Of a DNA stretch of 64,000 nucleotides, positions 53,535 to 62,177 are shown piece after piece. Both the position numbers and the translations under genes were made by a program. The stretch is from Micromonospora gifhornensis. GTDB lineage: Bacteria > Actinomycetota > Actinomycetes > Mycobacteriales > Micromonosporaceae. The DNA lies in NCBI RefSeq assembly GCF_016863515.1, contig NZ_BOPA01000011.1, positions 146,233 to 210,232 on the forward strand, written 5' to 3'. The notes beneath the pieces are model-generated. The model worked only from the letters and a program-made list of their open reading frames with translations. It was not told the origin of the DNA and ran no database searches. The first letter of the stretch is position 1, and every line of letters starts with the position of its first letter.

Positions 53535-53942
53535 ATGACGATCGATCCGCGCTCGCACACGCCGGTATACGTCCAGCTCGCAGACCTGATTCGCGAGCAG
53601 ATCGAGACCGGCGCCCTGGCTCCCGGATCGAGCATCGGCAGCGAGGCCCGGTTGAGTCAGGAGCACGGGATCGGACGCGACGCGGTTCGGATGGCCATCT
53701 CTCTGCTTCGCTCGGAGGGACTCGTCACCACGAGCCGCCCGTTCGGCACCCGGGTCCGGGAGACTCCCCAGCGCAGAACGGTCCAGCTTCCGGCAGGTGC
53801 CGCCGTGGTCGCTCGAATGCCGAGCGGTGCCGAGCGACGGTCGTTCGACCTGGACGAGGGCGTCCCTGTGCTTGAGGTGCGCTACCCGGACGGCAGCACA
53901 GAGAGCTTCCCCGGCGACGAGGTGGAGCTGACCTTCCCGTAG
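53535..53942 (+). CDS. GntR-family transcriptional regulator, short
   Basis: Predicted 135-residue regulator. The winged-helix domain covers residues about 8-75: VYVQLADLIREQIETGALAPG, then LSQEHGIGRDAVRMAISLLRSEG. The C-terminal part is short, about 60 residues (LDEGVPVLEVRYPDGSTE), with no full FCD or UTRA ligand domain, as in the short plasmid and integrative-element type repressors. The ATG at 53535 is set by the family start TIDPRSHTPVYVQ. No strong ribosome binding site is visible. It is divergent from the DivIVA-domain gene. Ligand unknown. Confidence 0.82.
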   Translation: MTIDPRSHTPVYVQLADLIREQIETGALAPGSSIGSEARLSQEHGIGRDAVRMAISLLRSEGLVTTSRPFGTRVRETPQRRTVQLPAGAAVVARMPSGAERRSFDLDEGVPVLEVRYPDGSTESFPGDEVELTFP

Positions 53943-54099
53943 CGGGCAGGACCGGTCGAGCAGCGGCATAGGCATCGGTAAGACTTGCAGCACGGCTGTC
54001 GCGCTCGGCGGCAGATGTGCATGTCGGGGATGACCCCGCGAAGCTGCGGATCAGCGGGATGTTTGCTCCGTGGTTTCGGGATGCGAGGCTGAAGCGCGT

Positions 54100-54330
54100 G
54101 GCCTCTCGACCGACAGGCAGGTGGAACTTCTCGCGCTCGGTGCGTCGCTGCACGCAACGGCACCGGCGCGGGCAGAGCCGGTCAGGCCGACCGAGCTGGC
54201 CGCGATCACCGCGTTGAAGCTGGTCGCGCAGCCGGTCATCGCGTACGCGGCCGGGCCTGGCCGCGGTGGCGGCGTTGCTCGGATAGGCCCGTCAGCAGTG
54301 CGGGCATTGAAGGTCGTAGCGAACGAGCGT
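54100..54330 (+). pseudogene. Fragment of an AEC-family (auxin efflux carrier-like) permease
   Basis: A short reading frame has VELLALGASLHATAP and later TELAAITALKLVAQPVIAYA, which resemble helices from the middle of AEC-family permeases. The homologous part covers perhaps 60-70 residues of a normally 300-residue protein, with no start or end regions. Therefore it is a decayed remnant. It lies next to an isolated tRNA-like T-arm and a truncated DIP1984 gene. The exact limits of homology are uncertain. Confidence 0.5.
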
Positions 54331-54431
54331 TGCGGAAAGCCCCTGTCCCACCCTCGCCGTCGTGGATCTGCACTCGGTAGTGTGCCGTGCCCTGTGCGCC
54401 GTCACCTGTGTGCTGTGCTGGGCGTGCGATG

Positions 54432-54460
54432 TGTGTCGGGGAGTCGAACCCCTACGCCTG
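54432..54460 (-). other. tRNA-like T-arm fragment (possible old attachment site)
   Basis: On the minus strand, GGGG-TTCGACT-CCCC (54452-54438) is a T-arm with a proper 7-base loop. I found no matching anticodon arm, D-arm or complementary acceptor stem, so it is not an intact tRNA. It could be a 3' piece left by integration or excision of an element. In the 53943-54548 stretch I see only this and the AEC fragment. Confidence 0.35.
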
Positions 54461-54548
54461 CCCTCGGCGCACCAGGAGTGAACCGGATTACCCGCCGGCT
54501 CTCGGGTTCGTGCACGCCTCCACGTCGGCTACCTGCTCCGCAAAACTC

Positions 54549-54881
54549 TCAGTCCAGCAGGTCGACCTCCCAGTTCGTCCGCTGAATCAGGGTGTCGACC
54601 TCGCGGAGTTGCCGGGCGAGGTCGTCGGCCTGGCTGCGCAGTTGCGCCACCGCAAGCGCCGGGATCATCTTCAGCTCGGACCGCAACTGACGGAACCCTC
54701 GCTGGCACTCACCGGCAGCGGCGTCGGCGGCGGAGGTGACCATGCGGTGCTGCAGGCGAAGCACGTCGCGGCGGGCCAGCGCGTCGGTGAGGGTGCCACC
54801 GTCGACCGGGGTAGCGGCGTTGGTGCGGTTGATCCGCCGCATCAGCGACTCCAGTTCACCGAGCACCTCGCCTGCCTCCAC
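54549..54881 (-). pseudogene. 5'-truncated DIP1984-family gene
   Basis: The 110 residues read RRINRTNAATPVDGGTLTDA, then ALARRDVLRLQHR and ADDLARQLREVDTLIQRTNW, a clear DIP1984-family C-terminal two-thirds. The family's N-terminal part continues in the same frame up to about 54963 (LRARIVASARYQEGETP), but then the match stops and no in-frame ATG, GTG or TTG exists before 55037. The first usable start is the GTG at 54881, inside the conserved domain. So the gene has lost its first 15-20 residues and start signals. A shortened protein is possible but a remnant is more likely. Confidence 0.7.
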
Positions 54882-55038
54882 GAGAAGACTCGCGGCGCCC
54901 TCGGCGGGTGTCTCGCCCTCCTGGTAGCGAGCGCTGGCGACGATGCGGGCGCGGAGCTGTTCGGAGGTCGTCGCTCGGCTATCCGGCAGTGGGGCAAGAG
55001 GCCCCCGGGCCGGGACGGTGCCCGGCCCGGGGTTGGGC

Positions 55039-55293
55039 TCACTGGACCAGGGTGACCTGGTAGTCCAGCGTGGTGCCGCTGGCGGTGTAGGTCGCGGTCT
55101 GGCCGTTCTGGCAGTACGAGACGAACCGGTTGCCCGGCACGGTGTTGCCGGCGGTGGCGCTGACCACCGGGCGGACGTCGGTGCCCTCGGGAATGTCGGT
55201 GGTGGTCAGGTCGATCACGCGCCACTGGTTGATCGGGTACGTGTCGGTGGAGGGCGTCGGGGTGCCGGTCCGGGTCACCACGTTGAAGGACAT
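55039..55293 (-). CDS. Hypothetical protein, 84 residues
   Basis: Predicted 84-residue, soluble, Thr-rich protein (VVTRTGTPTPSTDTYPIN, DLTTTDIPEGTDV) with a single Cys and no hydrophobic helix or signal peptide; beta structure is likely. GGAGGGCGA is about 9 bases before the ATG, supporting expression. I do not recognise a family. It is the only intact gene beside the truncated DIP1984 gene and may belong to the accessory stretch. Confidence 0.6.
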   Translation of the reverse strand: MSFNVVTRTGTPTPSTDTYPINQWRVIDLTTTDIPEGTDVRPVVSATAGNTVPGNRFVSYCQNGQTATYTASGTTLDYQVTLVQ

Positions 55294-55417
55294 GGTGGCG
55301 TCGCCCTCCGACGGCGCGCTTCGAAAAGGGGTTGCCCGCGTTCGATCGATCGCGGTTCGGTGGTGGCAGAGCCGAGGGCATCGGCTCACCGCCCATCGAG
55401 TGGAGGGAGCAACGGAC

Positions 55418-55522
55418 ATGAGGGACGCTGCGACGCCTGCCCAGCGAGAATCCGTTAACCGACTCGACGAATCGAGGCTTTGTGCGTACCCGAGAAGTAA
55501 GGGCGCCGCGCGGCGCTGGTAG
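55418..55522 (+). CDS. Possible small ORF upstream of the methyltransferase gene
   Basis: A 34-residue reading frame (starts MRDAATPAQRES, ends GAARRW) with GGAGGGAGC 7 bases before its ATG. It ends 18 bases before the methyltransferase ATG. The strong ribosome binding site is the only support; it may be a leader peptide or chance. No known family. Confidence 0.3.
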   Translation: MRDAATPAQRESVNRLDESRLCAYPRSKGAARRW

Positions 55523-55540
55523 TTACGACGGGGGCCGCTG

Positions 55541-56278
55541 ATGTCGGTCTTCGAAGATCCGGGGCATTTCGGCAGTTACTGGGCCGACACCTACGACCAG
55601 CCCGGCGGGCTGCCGGACCCGGAGCCGGCTGTGGAGTTCCTCGCCGGTGTGGCCGGTGACGGGCCGGTGCTGGAGTTGGCCAGCGGCACCGGACGGGTCA
55701 CCGTTCCGCTCGCCGCCCGTGGCATCGCTGTGGAGGGCGTCGAGGGGTCAGCGGCCATGGTCGCGAAGATGCGGGAGAAGCCGGGTGGCGACGCCATCCC
55801 GGTGGCCGTGGGCGACATGGCGGACGTGCCGGCGCCCGGTGGGCCGTACACGTTGGTGTTTCTGGTCTTCAACACGCTGTTCAACCTGGTGCGGGCCGAG
55901 CGGCAGGCGGATTGTTTCCGCAACGTCGCGCGGGTGCTGAAGCCGGGCGGCCTGTTCGTCATCGAGACGTACGTGCCGAACGAGGCCGACTTCGACCGGG
56001 ACGAGCAGGTCCGGATGCGGGACGTCACCGAGACCTCCGCCACCATCAGGTTGCACAAGTACGACCGGGCGGCGCAGACGTTCCTGCGGCAGACCATCAC
56101 CTTCGACGGTACGGGGGTGCACCTGCACCCGTTCGCCATGCGGTACCTGTGGCCGGAGCAGATCGACGAGCTGGCGGCCGACGCCGGTCTGCACCTGGTC
56201 GAACGTTACGCCGACTGGGACCGCACCCCCTTCACCAGCACCAGCCCTTCCCACATCTCCCTCTACCGACTCGGCTGA
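55541..56278 (+). CDS. Class I SAM-dependent methyltransferase
   Basis: Predicted 245-residue methyltransferase. Motif I is VLELASGTGRV at about residues 43-53, and VEGVEGSAAMV and VAVGDMADVP follow as motif II-type strands; LKPGGLFVIETYVP is post-motif III. The fold is the small soluble class I Rossmann type. The substrate is unknown; the Asp-rich segment FDRDEQVRMRDVTE is typical of the type 11/25 subfamily. ATG at 55541, with a weak ribosome binding site. A hairpin terminator follows. Convergent with the hemerythrin gene. Confidence 0.88.
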   Translation: MSVFEDPGHFGSYWADTYDQPGGLPDPEPAVEFLAGVAGDGPVLELASGTGRVTVPLAARGIAVEGVEGSAAMVAKMREKPGGDAIPVAVGDMADVPAPGGPYTLVFLVFNTLFNLVRAERQADCFRNVARVLKPGGLFVIETYVPNEADFDRDEQVRMRDVTETSATIRLHKYDRAAQTFLRQTITFDGTGVHLHPFAMRYLWPEQIDELAADAGLHLVERYADWDRTPFTSTSPSHISLYRLG

Positions 56279-56284
56279 GTTGAA

Positions 56285-56330
56285 TCTTGGTACGGGAGTG
56301 CCCTCCTGGGGGCGTTCCCGTACCAAGATC
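56285..56330. terminator. Hairpin between convergent methyltransferase and hemerythrin genes
   Basis: Arms 56285-56303 and 56312-56330 pair over 19 positions with two mismatches and an 8-base loop. It ends exactly before the hemerythrin stop codon and can serve both genes. Confidence 0.75.
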
Positions 56331-56822
56331 TCAGAGAGGACCGAGGGCGGTGCGGGGATCAGTCGGGAGGGTGAGGGTTTCCACGACAGTCAGGAGCTGG
56401 CGTTCCTCGTAGCGGAAGTGTGACTCCATGATGGCCGCCACGCCTTCCAGGTGCCGGTTCAACTCCTCTGGCGGGGCGGCCCGCGCCACCGCTGCCTGAA
56501 GCCCACCCAACAGGTGCGCGATCATCGAATGGTCCTGTTGGAGGTAACGCAGGGTGTCCCGCAGTTGCGGATACTGCTCGGCGATCGCGGGGAACAGCTC
56601 ACGGTCCTCGCCCTCGTGGTGGGCGGTCAGGGCAGCACAGAACCCGTGACAGAACAACAGCAGATCTCTGGTCGCCGGCTCCGCCGGCACGCCGTCGGCC
56701 AGGGCTTCCCTGGTCACAGTCAGCGCTTCGCGGAGTCTTTCGTGCACCCGGCGCAACTCATGACTCCAGGCCACCAGCCTGGTCTGCTCGCCCTCACCCA
56801 CAGGTGACGGGCGAAGGATCAA
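56331..56822 (-). CDS. Hemerythrin-domain protein
   Basis: Predicted 163-residue four-helix protein with the di-iron pattern of hemerythrins: an early His in WSHELRRVH, then CHGFCAALTAHHEGEDRELF, DHSMIAHLLGG and the final HFRYEE. Such proteins bind O2 or NO, or sense oxygen/iron; in mycobacteria and streptomycetes relatives are linked to stress responses. The ATG is at 56822, with no strong ribosome binding site visible. Single gene with terminator. Ligand cannot be predicted. Confidence 0.88.
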   Translation of the reverse strand: MILRPSPVGEGEQTRLVAWSHELRRVHERLREALTVTREALADGVPAEPATRDLLLFCHGFCAALTAHHEGEDRELFPAIAEQYPQLRDTLRYLQQDHSMIAHLLGGLQAAVARAAPPEELNRHLEGVAAIMESHFRYEERQLLTVVETLTLPTDPRTALGPL

Positions 56823-56950
56823 TGATCATCATCATCGATTCCCTTCGGTCCGGCGCCTCCATGCCTGACACGGTCTGCCACCGGCACGCGACGCTGCGGC
56901 CAAAGTACCAGGGGTCGCATCGACGCGTCGCCTCGCATGGTGCCGCCTGG

Positions 56951-56956
56951 GATAAT
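56951..56956 (+). promoter_or_regulatory. -10 box for leaderless sanA-like gene
   Basis: GATAAT, 7 bases before the ATG at 56964. Confidence 0.45.
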
Positions 56957-56963
56957 GATCGAC

Positions 56964-57683
56964 ATGGCGATCCGTACCGTTGTGCTGGCCTGGCTGCGTC
57001 GGATCCGGGAGAACGGTCGCGGTCGCTGGCTGCGCCGGGCGGTCCTCGCGGGTGCGGTCGGCGCGTTGCTGCTGGTCGCCGCGAGCTGGGCCAGTGTGAG
57101 CTGGATCCGGTCCGGCGCCGAAGGGCGGATGCACACCGCGCAGACCGTCCCCGACACTCCGGTCGCCCTGGTGCTCGGCACCCGGGTCCAGCCGGACGGC
57201 ACCCCGGCGCCGTTCCTCACCGCCCGTCTGGAGATCGCCCGCGAGTTGTACGCCACCGGCAAGGTCCAGGCGATCCTGGTCTCCGGCGACAACATGAACG
57301 CCGACTACAACGAGCCCGAGGCGATGCAGCGGTGGCTGGTCGAGCACGGGGTACCGGCCGACAAGGTGGTCCTGGACTACGCCGGCTTCGACACGTACGA
57401 CTCCTGCGCCCGCGCCAAGCGGATCTTCGGCGTGGAGCGGGCGACGGTGGTGACCCAGCAGTTCCACCTGGCCCGCGCCGTCACGGTCTGCCGCCACCTC
57501 GGCGTGGACGCCATCGGTGTCGGCGACGAAACCGCCCGGGAGTACGACCGGACCTGGCGGATCAGTTCCACCCGCGAGTACGGCGCCAGCGTCAAGGCCG
57601 CGCTGGACGTGCTCTCCGGCCGCGACCCGGTGCACCTGGGCAGCCGCGAGACCGGTGTGGACGACGCGCTGCGCGCCGGCTGA
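56964..57683 (+). CDS. SanA/YdcF-family (DUF218) membrane-anchored protein
   Basis: Predicted 239-residue protein. One hydrophobic helix near residues 24-45 anchors it, and the rest is outside the membrane. The DUF218 domain shows ALVLGTRVQPDGTP, ILVSGDNMNADYNEPEAM and VVTQQFHLARAV, typical of SanA/ElyC proteins. E. coli SanA and ElyC are linked to envelope integrity and undecaprenyl lipid use. The ATG at 56964 follows GATAAT by 7 bases and lacks a Shine-Dalgarno sequence. It is convergent with ychF, 16 bases apart, and no terminator is evident. Exact role unknown. Confidence 0.87.
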   Translation: MAIRTVVLAWLRRIRENGRGRWLRRAVLAGAVGALLLVAASWASVSWIRSGAEGRMHTAQTVPDTPVALVLGTRVQPDGTPAPFLTARLEIARELYATGKVQAILVSGDNMNADYNEPEAMQRWLVEHGVPADKVVLDYAGFDTYDSCARAKRIFGVERATVVTQQFHLARAVTVCRHLGVDAIGVGDETAREYDRTWRISSTREYGASVKAALDVLSGRDPVHLGSRETGVDDALRAG

Positions 57684-57699
57684 GCGGCGGCGACCCCCG

Positions 57700-58785
<1,086 letters not shown>

Positions 58786-58952
58786 GACGAGCCAGCTTAC
58801 GCCGCCGCCCGACGATCCCGGGCAGCGGTGGGTCACCTGCCGAGGCCGGGCCCGGTGCCGTGGGCGACGACAGGTCGGCGTGCGTCTTCCGGGCGTTGGT
58901 CGCGACGGGTCAGCGGTCCTGGGCTCGACCCGGTGGTGCTGGCGACGACAGG

Positions 58953-59438
58953 TCAGCTGTGCGGGGTCGGGCTCATCTGGCGGGGTATCAGGGTGTCGAC
59001 CCGCAGTGCGCCGGGGGCCAGTTCGGCGGCGGCGGCCAGCGGAAGGGTGAGCCGCGCGGCGGCTACCGAGTTTGCCTGGTGGGACTCGTTGAGCATCCAA
59101 TGGACCTCGTCAGCCGTCCAGCCGAGCTGCGGGCGACCGGCGATCTCCCGGAGCAGCCGCAGCGCCGCCCAGGTGTCGTCGTCGTAGAAGCGCATGCACC
59201 AGTGGTGCACCCACATGCCGAGCGCCCGTACGCCGTCGTCGTCGAGCGAACGCAGCAGTCGCCCGCAGGCGGTGTCGGCGAAGGTCCGCGCGGGGTCGTC
59301 GGCACGATCCCGCTCGATGGCGCCGACCGCCGCCGGCGCGACCGCGCGCATCCGCTCGTAGAAGCGTTGGACCACGGACTCGTCCAGCGGCACCTGCCCC
59401 TGCCTCGGCTCTGCCGCCCGACCCACCACGCTCGCCAT
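58953..59438 (-). CDS. Hypothetical protein, 161 residues
   Basis: Predicted 161-residue, mostly helical soluble protein. It has the Trp/His-rich stretch LGMWVHHWCMRFYDDDTW near the middle and GWTADEVHWMLNESHQ later, which might bind metal, and a charged helix VQRFYERMRAVAP at the N-terminal side. AAGGGGC precedes the ATG. I do not recognise a family. Upstream is a 427-base G-rich gap, and the downstream gene is ychF, co-directional but 167 bases away. Confidence 0.65.
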   Translation of the reverse strand: MASVVGRAAEPRQGQVPLDESVVQRFYERMRAVAPAAVGAIERDRADDPARTFADTACGRLLRSLDDDGVRALGMWVHHWCMRFYDDDTWAALRLLREIAGRPQLGWTADEVHWMLNESHQANSVAAARLTLPLAAAAELAPGALRVDTLIPRQMSPTPHS

Positions 59439-59865
59439 CGCCCGCCCCTTCTTCAGTTGCTGGCGGCACGCTACCCACCACAACCGACACTTCCCCGCCC
59501 CACCCCACACCCCACCCCCACCCCACCCCGCTCCAAGCCCACTCCACGCCCACTCCAAGCCCGCTCCACCCCGTCGATCTTGCACTTCTGGTCGCTAACT
59601 CGCCCCCTTACACACCCTTTGTCCCGACGGGAACTGCATGATCGACGGCGCTAGGCGGGTGCGAAGCGGGGCGGGGCGGGAGGCGACACGGGCGACACGG
59701 GGCGGGGCAGCGCGAGGCGGGGCGGGGCGAGGCGGGGCGGGGCGAGGCGGGGCGGGTGAGGCAGCGCGGGCGGGACGAGGGGCGGCGGGGGGCGGGGCGA
59801 GGCAGGGCGAGGCGGGGGCAGGGTGGGGTCCGAAAGCCGCCAGTCGGGGGGTGGGGGTGGGGCGC
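59439..59865. other. Intergenic G-skewed repeat region
   Basis: No gene is evident. It holds an inverted repeat (arms 59571-59588 and 59631-59648, two mismatches) related to the one at 51036, short CTCCAAGCCCA-type tandem copies (about 59530-59570), and three 15-bp GAGGCGGGGCGGGGC units at 59714-59757. G-runs could form G-quadruplexes on the plus strand. Confidence 0.6.
59571..59648. repeat. Inverted repeat related to the element at 51036
   Basis: Left arm 59571-59588 (CCGTCGATCTTGCACTTC) and right arm 59631-59648 pair with two mismatches around a 42-base loop. The left arm shares CGATCTTGCACTT with the element at 51036. Confidence 0.65.
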
Positions 59866-61431
59866 ATGATCGGGGGTGTGGAGCTGGACTTTGAGCGGTG
59901 TTATCGGGCGGTGGACAGCCGTGACCAGCGGTTCGACGGGTGGTTCTACACGGGCGTGACGTCTACCGGGATCTACTGTCGGCCGTCCTGTCCGGCCGTG
60001 ACGCCGAAGCGGCACAACGTCCGGTTCTTTCCCTCGGCGGCGGCTGCTCAGGGTGCCGGGTTGCGGGCCTGTCGACGGTGTCGACCGGACGTCTCCCCCG
60101 GTTCACCGCAGTGGGACGTCCGCGCGGACGTGGTGGGTCGGGCGATGCGGTTGATCGCCGACGGGGTGGTGGATCGGGACGGGGTGCCCGGGTTGGCTGC
60201 CCGGCTCGGGTACACCGAGCGGCACCTGCACCGGATGCTCCGGGCCGAACTCGGTGCCGGTCCGTTGGCGCTGGCCCGCGCGCAGCGGGCGCAGACCGCC
60301 CGTACCTTGATCGAGAGCACTGAGCTGGGTCTGGCCGAGATCGCCTTCGCCGCCGGGTTCGGCAGCGTCCGGCAGTTCAACGACACGATCCGCGAGGTGT
60401 ACGGGGTACCTCCGTCGCAGCTTCGGGCCCGTCGGCGTACGGCGCTCGGCGGGTCGGGCACGATCACCTTGCGGTTGGCGTACCGCCCACCGTTGCACGC
60501 TCCCGCGCTGCTGGAATTTCTGGCGCTGCGCACCCTGCCGGGTGTCGACGAGGTCCGGGACGGGACGTACCGCCGGGGGTTGCGGTTGCCGCACGGCACC
60601 GGGGCGGTGGCACTGACCCCGGCGGACGGGCATGTCGCGGCCACCCTGCGGCTGACCGATCTGCGTGACCTGGCACCGGCCGTGGCCCGCTGCCGGCACC
60701 TGCTCGACCTCGACGCGGACCCGGTCGCCGTCGACCAGACCCTCAGCGCCGATCCTGCCCTGGCCGCCGCCGTGGCCGCCGAACCCGGGGTACGCGTCCC
60801 CCACGCCGTCGACGGCTTCGAAATGGCCGTCCGCGCCATCACCACCCAACAGGTCTCCCTCACCTCCGCCCGCACCACCCTCACCCACCTCCTCACCACC
60901 CTCCACGCCCTCCGCACCCCCGCCCGCGACGGTGTTGATCAAGAGGTTTGCGTCGGGGATGGCGCTCAGGAAGACGCAAACCTCTTGATCAACGGAGCGG
61001 AGGAGGATTTCGTCGGGGCGGAGGGGGGTTCGTCAGGGGTGGAGGGGGTTCGGGTGGGGGGTTTTCCGGCGGCGGAGGAGGTGTTGGGGGTGCCGGATGA
61101 GGGGTTTCGGATGCCGGTGGGGCGGCGGGAGGCGATTCGGGCGGTGGCTCGGGCGGTGGTGGCGGGCGAGCTTGATCTGGAGGTGGGTGGGGAGCGTGGG
61201 GAGGTGGCGCGGCGGTTGGCACAGGTGCCGGGTGTCGGGCCGTGGACCAGCGGTTACATCGCGATGCGGGCGCTCGGCGACCCGGACGTGTTCATGCCCA
61301 CCGACCTCGCCGTACGCCGGGGCGCCGCCGCCCTCGGGTTGCCCGACTCCCCTGCGGCCCTCGATGAGTACGCGACCCGCTGGCGGCCGTGGCGCTCGTA
61401 CGCCGTCGTCCGGCTCTGGCGGGCCGCATGA
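59866..61431 (+). CDS. alkA: Ada-AlkA fusion: methyl-sensing regulator and 3-methyladenine glycosylase
   Basis: Predicted 521-residue fusion. Residues 1-75 are an Ada metal-binding domain whose zinc cysteines fall at 38, 42, 69 and 72, the E. coli Ada numbers; Cys38 takes methyl from phosphotriesters. An AraC-type helix-turn-helix follows (IADGVVDRDGVPGLAARLGY and later), then AlkA N-terminal and HhH-GPD glycosylase domains, with VPGVGPWTSGYIAMRALG and catalytic Asp in PTDLAV. Methylated Ada should activate repair genes. About 50 G-rich residues, containing an inverted repeat, interrupt the glycosylase domain. The ATG at 59866 is chosen; GTG at 59878 is possible. ogt follows with an ATGA overlap. 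Confidence 0.92.
   Translation: MIGGVELDFERCYRAVDSRDQRFDGWFYTGVTSTGIYCRPSCPAVTPKRHNVRFFPSAAAAQGAGLRACRRCRPDVSPGSPQWDVRADVVGRAMRLIADGVVDRDGVPGLAARLGYTERHLHRMLRAELGAGPLALARAQRAQTARTLIESTELGLAEIAFAAGFGSVRQFNDTIREVYGVPPSQLRARRRTALGGSGTITLRLAYRPPLHAPALLEFLALRTLPGVDEVRDGTYRRGLRLPHGTGAVALTPADGHVAATLRLTDLRDLAPAVARCRHLLDLDADPVAVDQTLSADPALAAAVAAEPGVRVPHAVDGFEMAVRAITTQQVSLTSARTTLTHLLTTLHALRTPARDGVDQEVCVGDGAQEDANLLINGAEEDFVGAEGGSSGVEGVRVGGFPAAEEVLGVPDEGFRMPVGRREAIRAVARAVVAGELDLEVGGERGEVARRLAQVPGVGPWTSGYIAMRALGDPDVFMPTDLAVRRGAAALGLPDSPAALDEYATRWRPWRSYAVVRLWRAA
60934..60993. repeat. Perfect 21-bp inverted repeat inside alkA coding sequence
   Basis: Arms 60934-60954 and 60973-60993 are exact complements, loop 18 bases. 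The left arm starts GTTGATCAAGAGGTTTGC. It sits in a G-rich, low-complexity part of the coding region and keeps the frame, so it looks like an inserted palindromic element. Confidence 0.85.
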
Positions 61432-62003
61432 ATACGACCCTGGCAAGCAGTGTGAATTCGACCTTGGAGAGCAGTGTGGGTACGACCTTGCGAAGCAGTG
61501 GGGCGATCATCGACAGCGCCACCGTCGACACGCCCGTCGGTCCGTTCACGATCCTCGCCGCCCCGGACGGGGCGGTCCGGGCCGCCGGGTTCACCGCCGA
61601 TCCGGCGGCTGTGCTCGCGGTGATGCACCCCGGCCTGCGCGGTGAGCCTCGCCAGCGGCGCGACCTCGGCCCCGTCACCGCGGCCGTCGAGGCGTACCTC
61701 GGCGGTGACCTGACCGCGATCGACGACGTACCGGTCGAGCAGCACAGCGACGGGATCTTCCTGACACACGCCTGGCAGGTGCTGCGCGAGGTGAAGGCGG
61801 GCCAACCGGTCACCTACACCGGGTACGCCGCACTTGCCGGTCGCCCCGCCGCGGTACGCGCCGCCGCCTCGGCCTGCGCCCGCAACGCCGCCGCCCTCTT
61901 CGTCCCCTGCCACCGGGTGCTGCGCACCGACGGCAGGCTGGGCGGCTACCGCTGGGGGTTGCCGGTGAAGGAATGGCTGCTCACGCACGAGCGACGGAGC
62001 TGA
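61428..62003 (+). CDS. ogt: Methylated-DNA-[protein]-cysteine S-methyltransferase (O6-methylguanine)
   Basis: Predicted 191-residue suicide repair protein that removes methyl from O6-methylguanine. The active-site motif PCHRV has its acceptor Cys at residue 161, and the preceding AALAGRPAAVRAAASACARN is the conserved DNA-binding/active-site helix; YTGYAALAGRPA is also typical. The first 25 residues are unusual: three imperfect copies of NTTLASSV-type units, encoded by 24-bp repeats. The ATG overlaps the alkA stop as ATGA, so translation is coupled to the fusion gene, and both are alkylation-inducible candidates through Ada. Confidence 0.93.
   Translation: MNTTLASSVNSTLESSVGTTLRSSGAIIDSATVDTPVGPFTILAAPDGAVRAAGFTADPAAVLAVMHPGLRGEPRQRRDLGPVTAAVEAYLGGDLTAIDDVPVEQHSDGIFLTHAWQVLREVKAGQPVTYTGYAALAGRPAAVRAAASACARNAAALFVPCHRVLRTDGRLGGYRWGLPVKEWLLTHERRS
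61431..61502 (+). repeat. Three imperfect 24-bp repeats at the 5' end of ogt
   Basis: Units 61431-61454, 61455-61478 and 61479-61502 encode NTTLASSV, NSTLESSV and GTTLRSSG. They extend the protein before the family domain. Confidence 0.8.
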
Positions 62004-62165
62004 CAGGCGGCCGGGCTGAGGCACGCTGACGCGCCCGCATCGCTGACAAGCGCGTGCATCGACGGACACCCATGACCCAAGTGGGGCCGTAGCTGGTCAG
62101 GCCGGTCGACAAAAGGGCAACACCGGTGACAACAAGCCGACAGTAGTGCCGTCCTCATTTACCGC

Positions 62166-62171
62166 TACCGT
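62166..62171 (+). promoter_or_regulatory. -10 box for leaderless ABC exporter gene
   Basis: TACCGT with 6 bases to the GTG at 62178. Confidence 0.4.
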
Positions 62172-62177
62172 CGGGTA

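Noticed and set aside
54432..54460. Complete tRNA gene on the minus strand
   Set aside because: Only the T-arm is recognisable; no anticodon arm, D-arm or complementary acceptor stem could be found.
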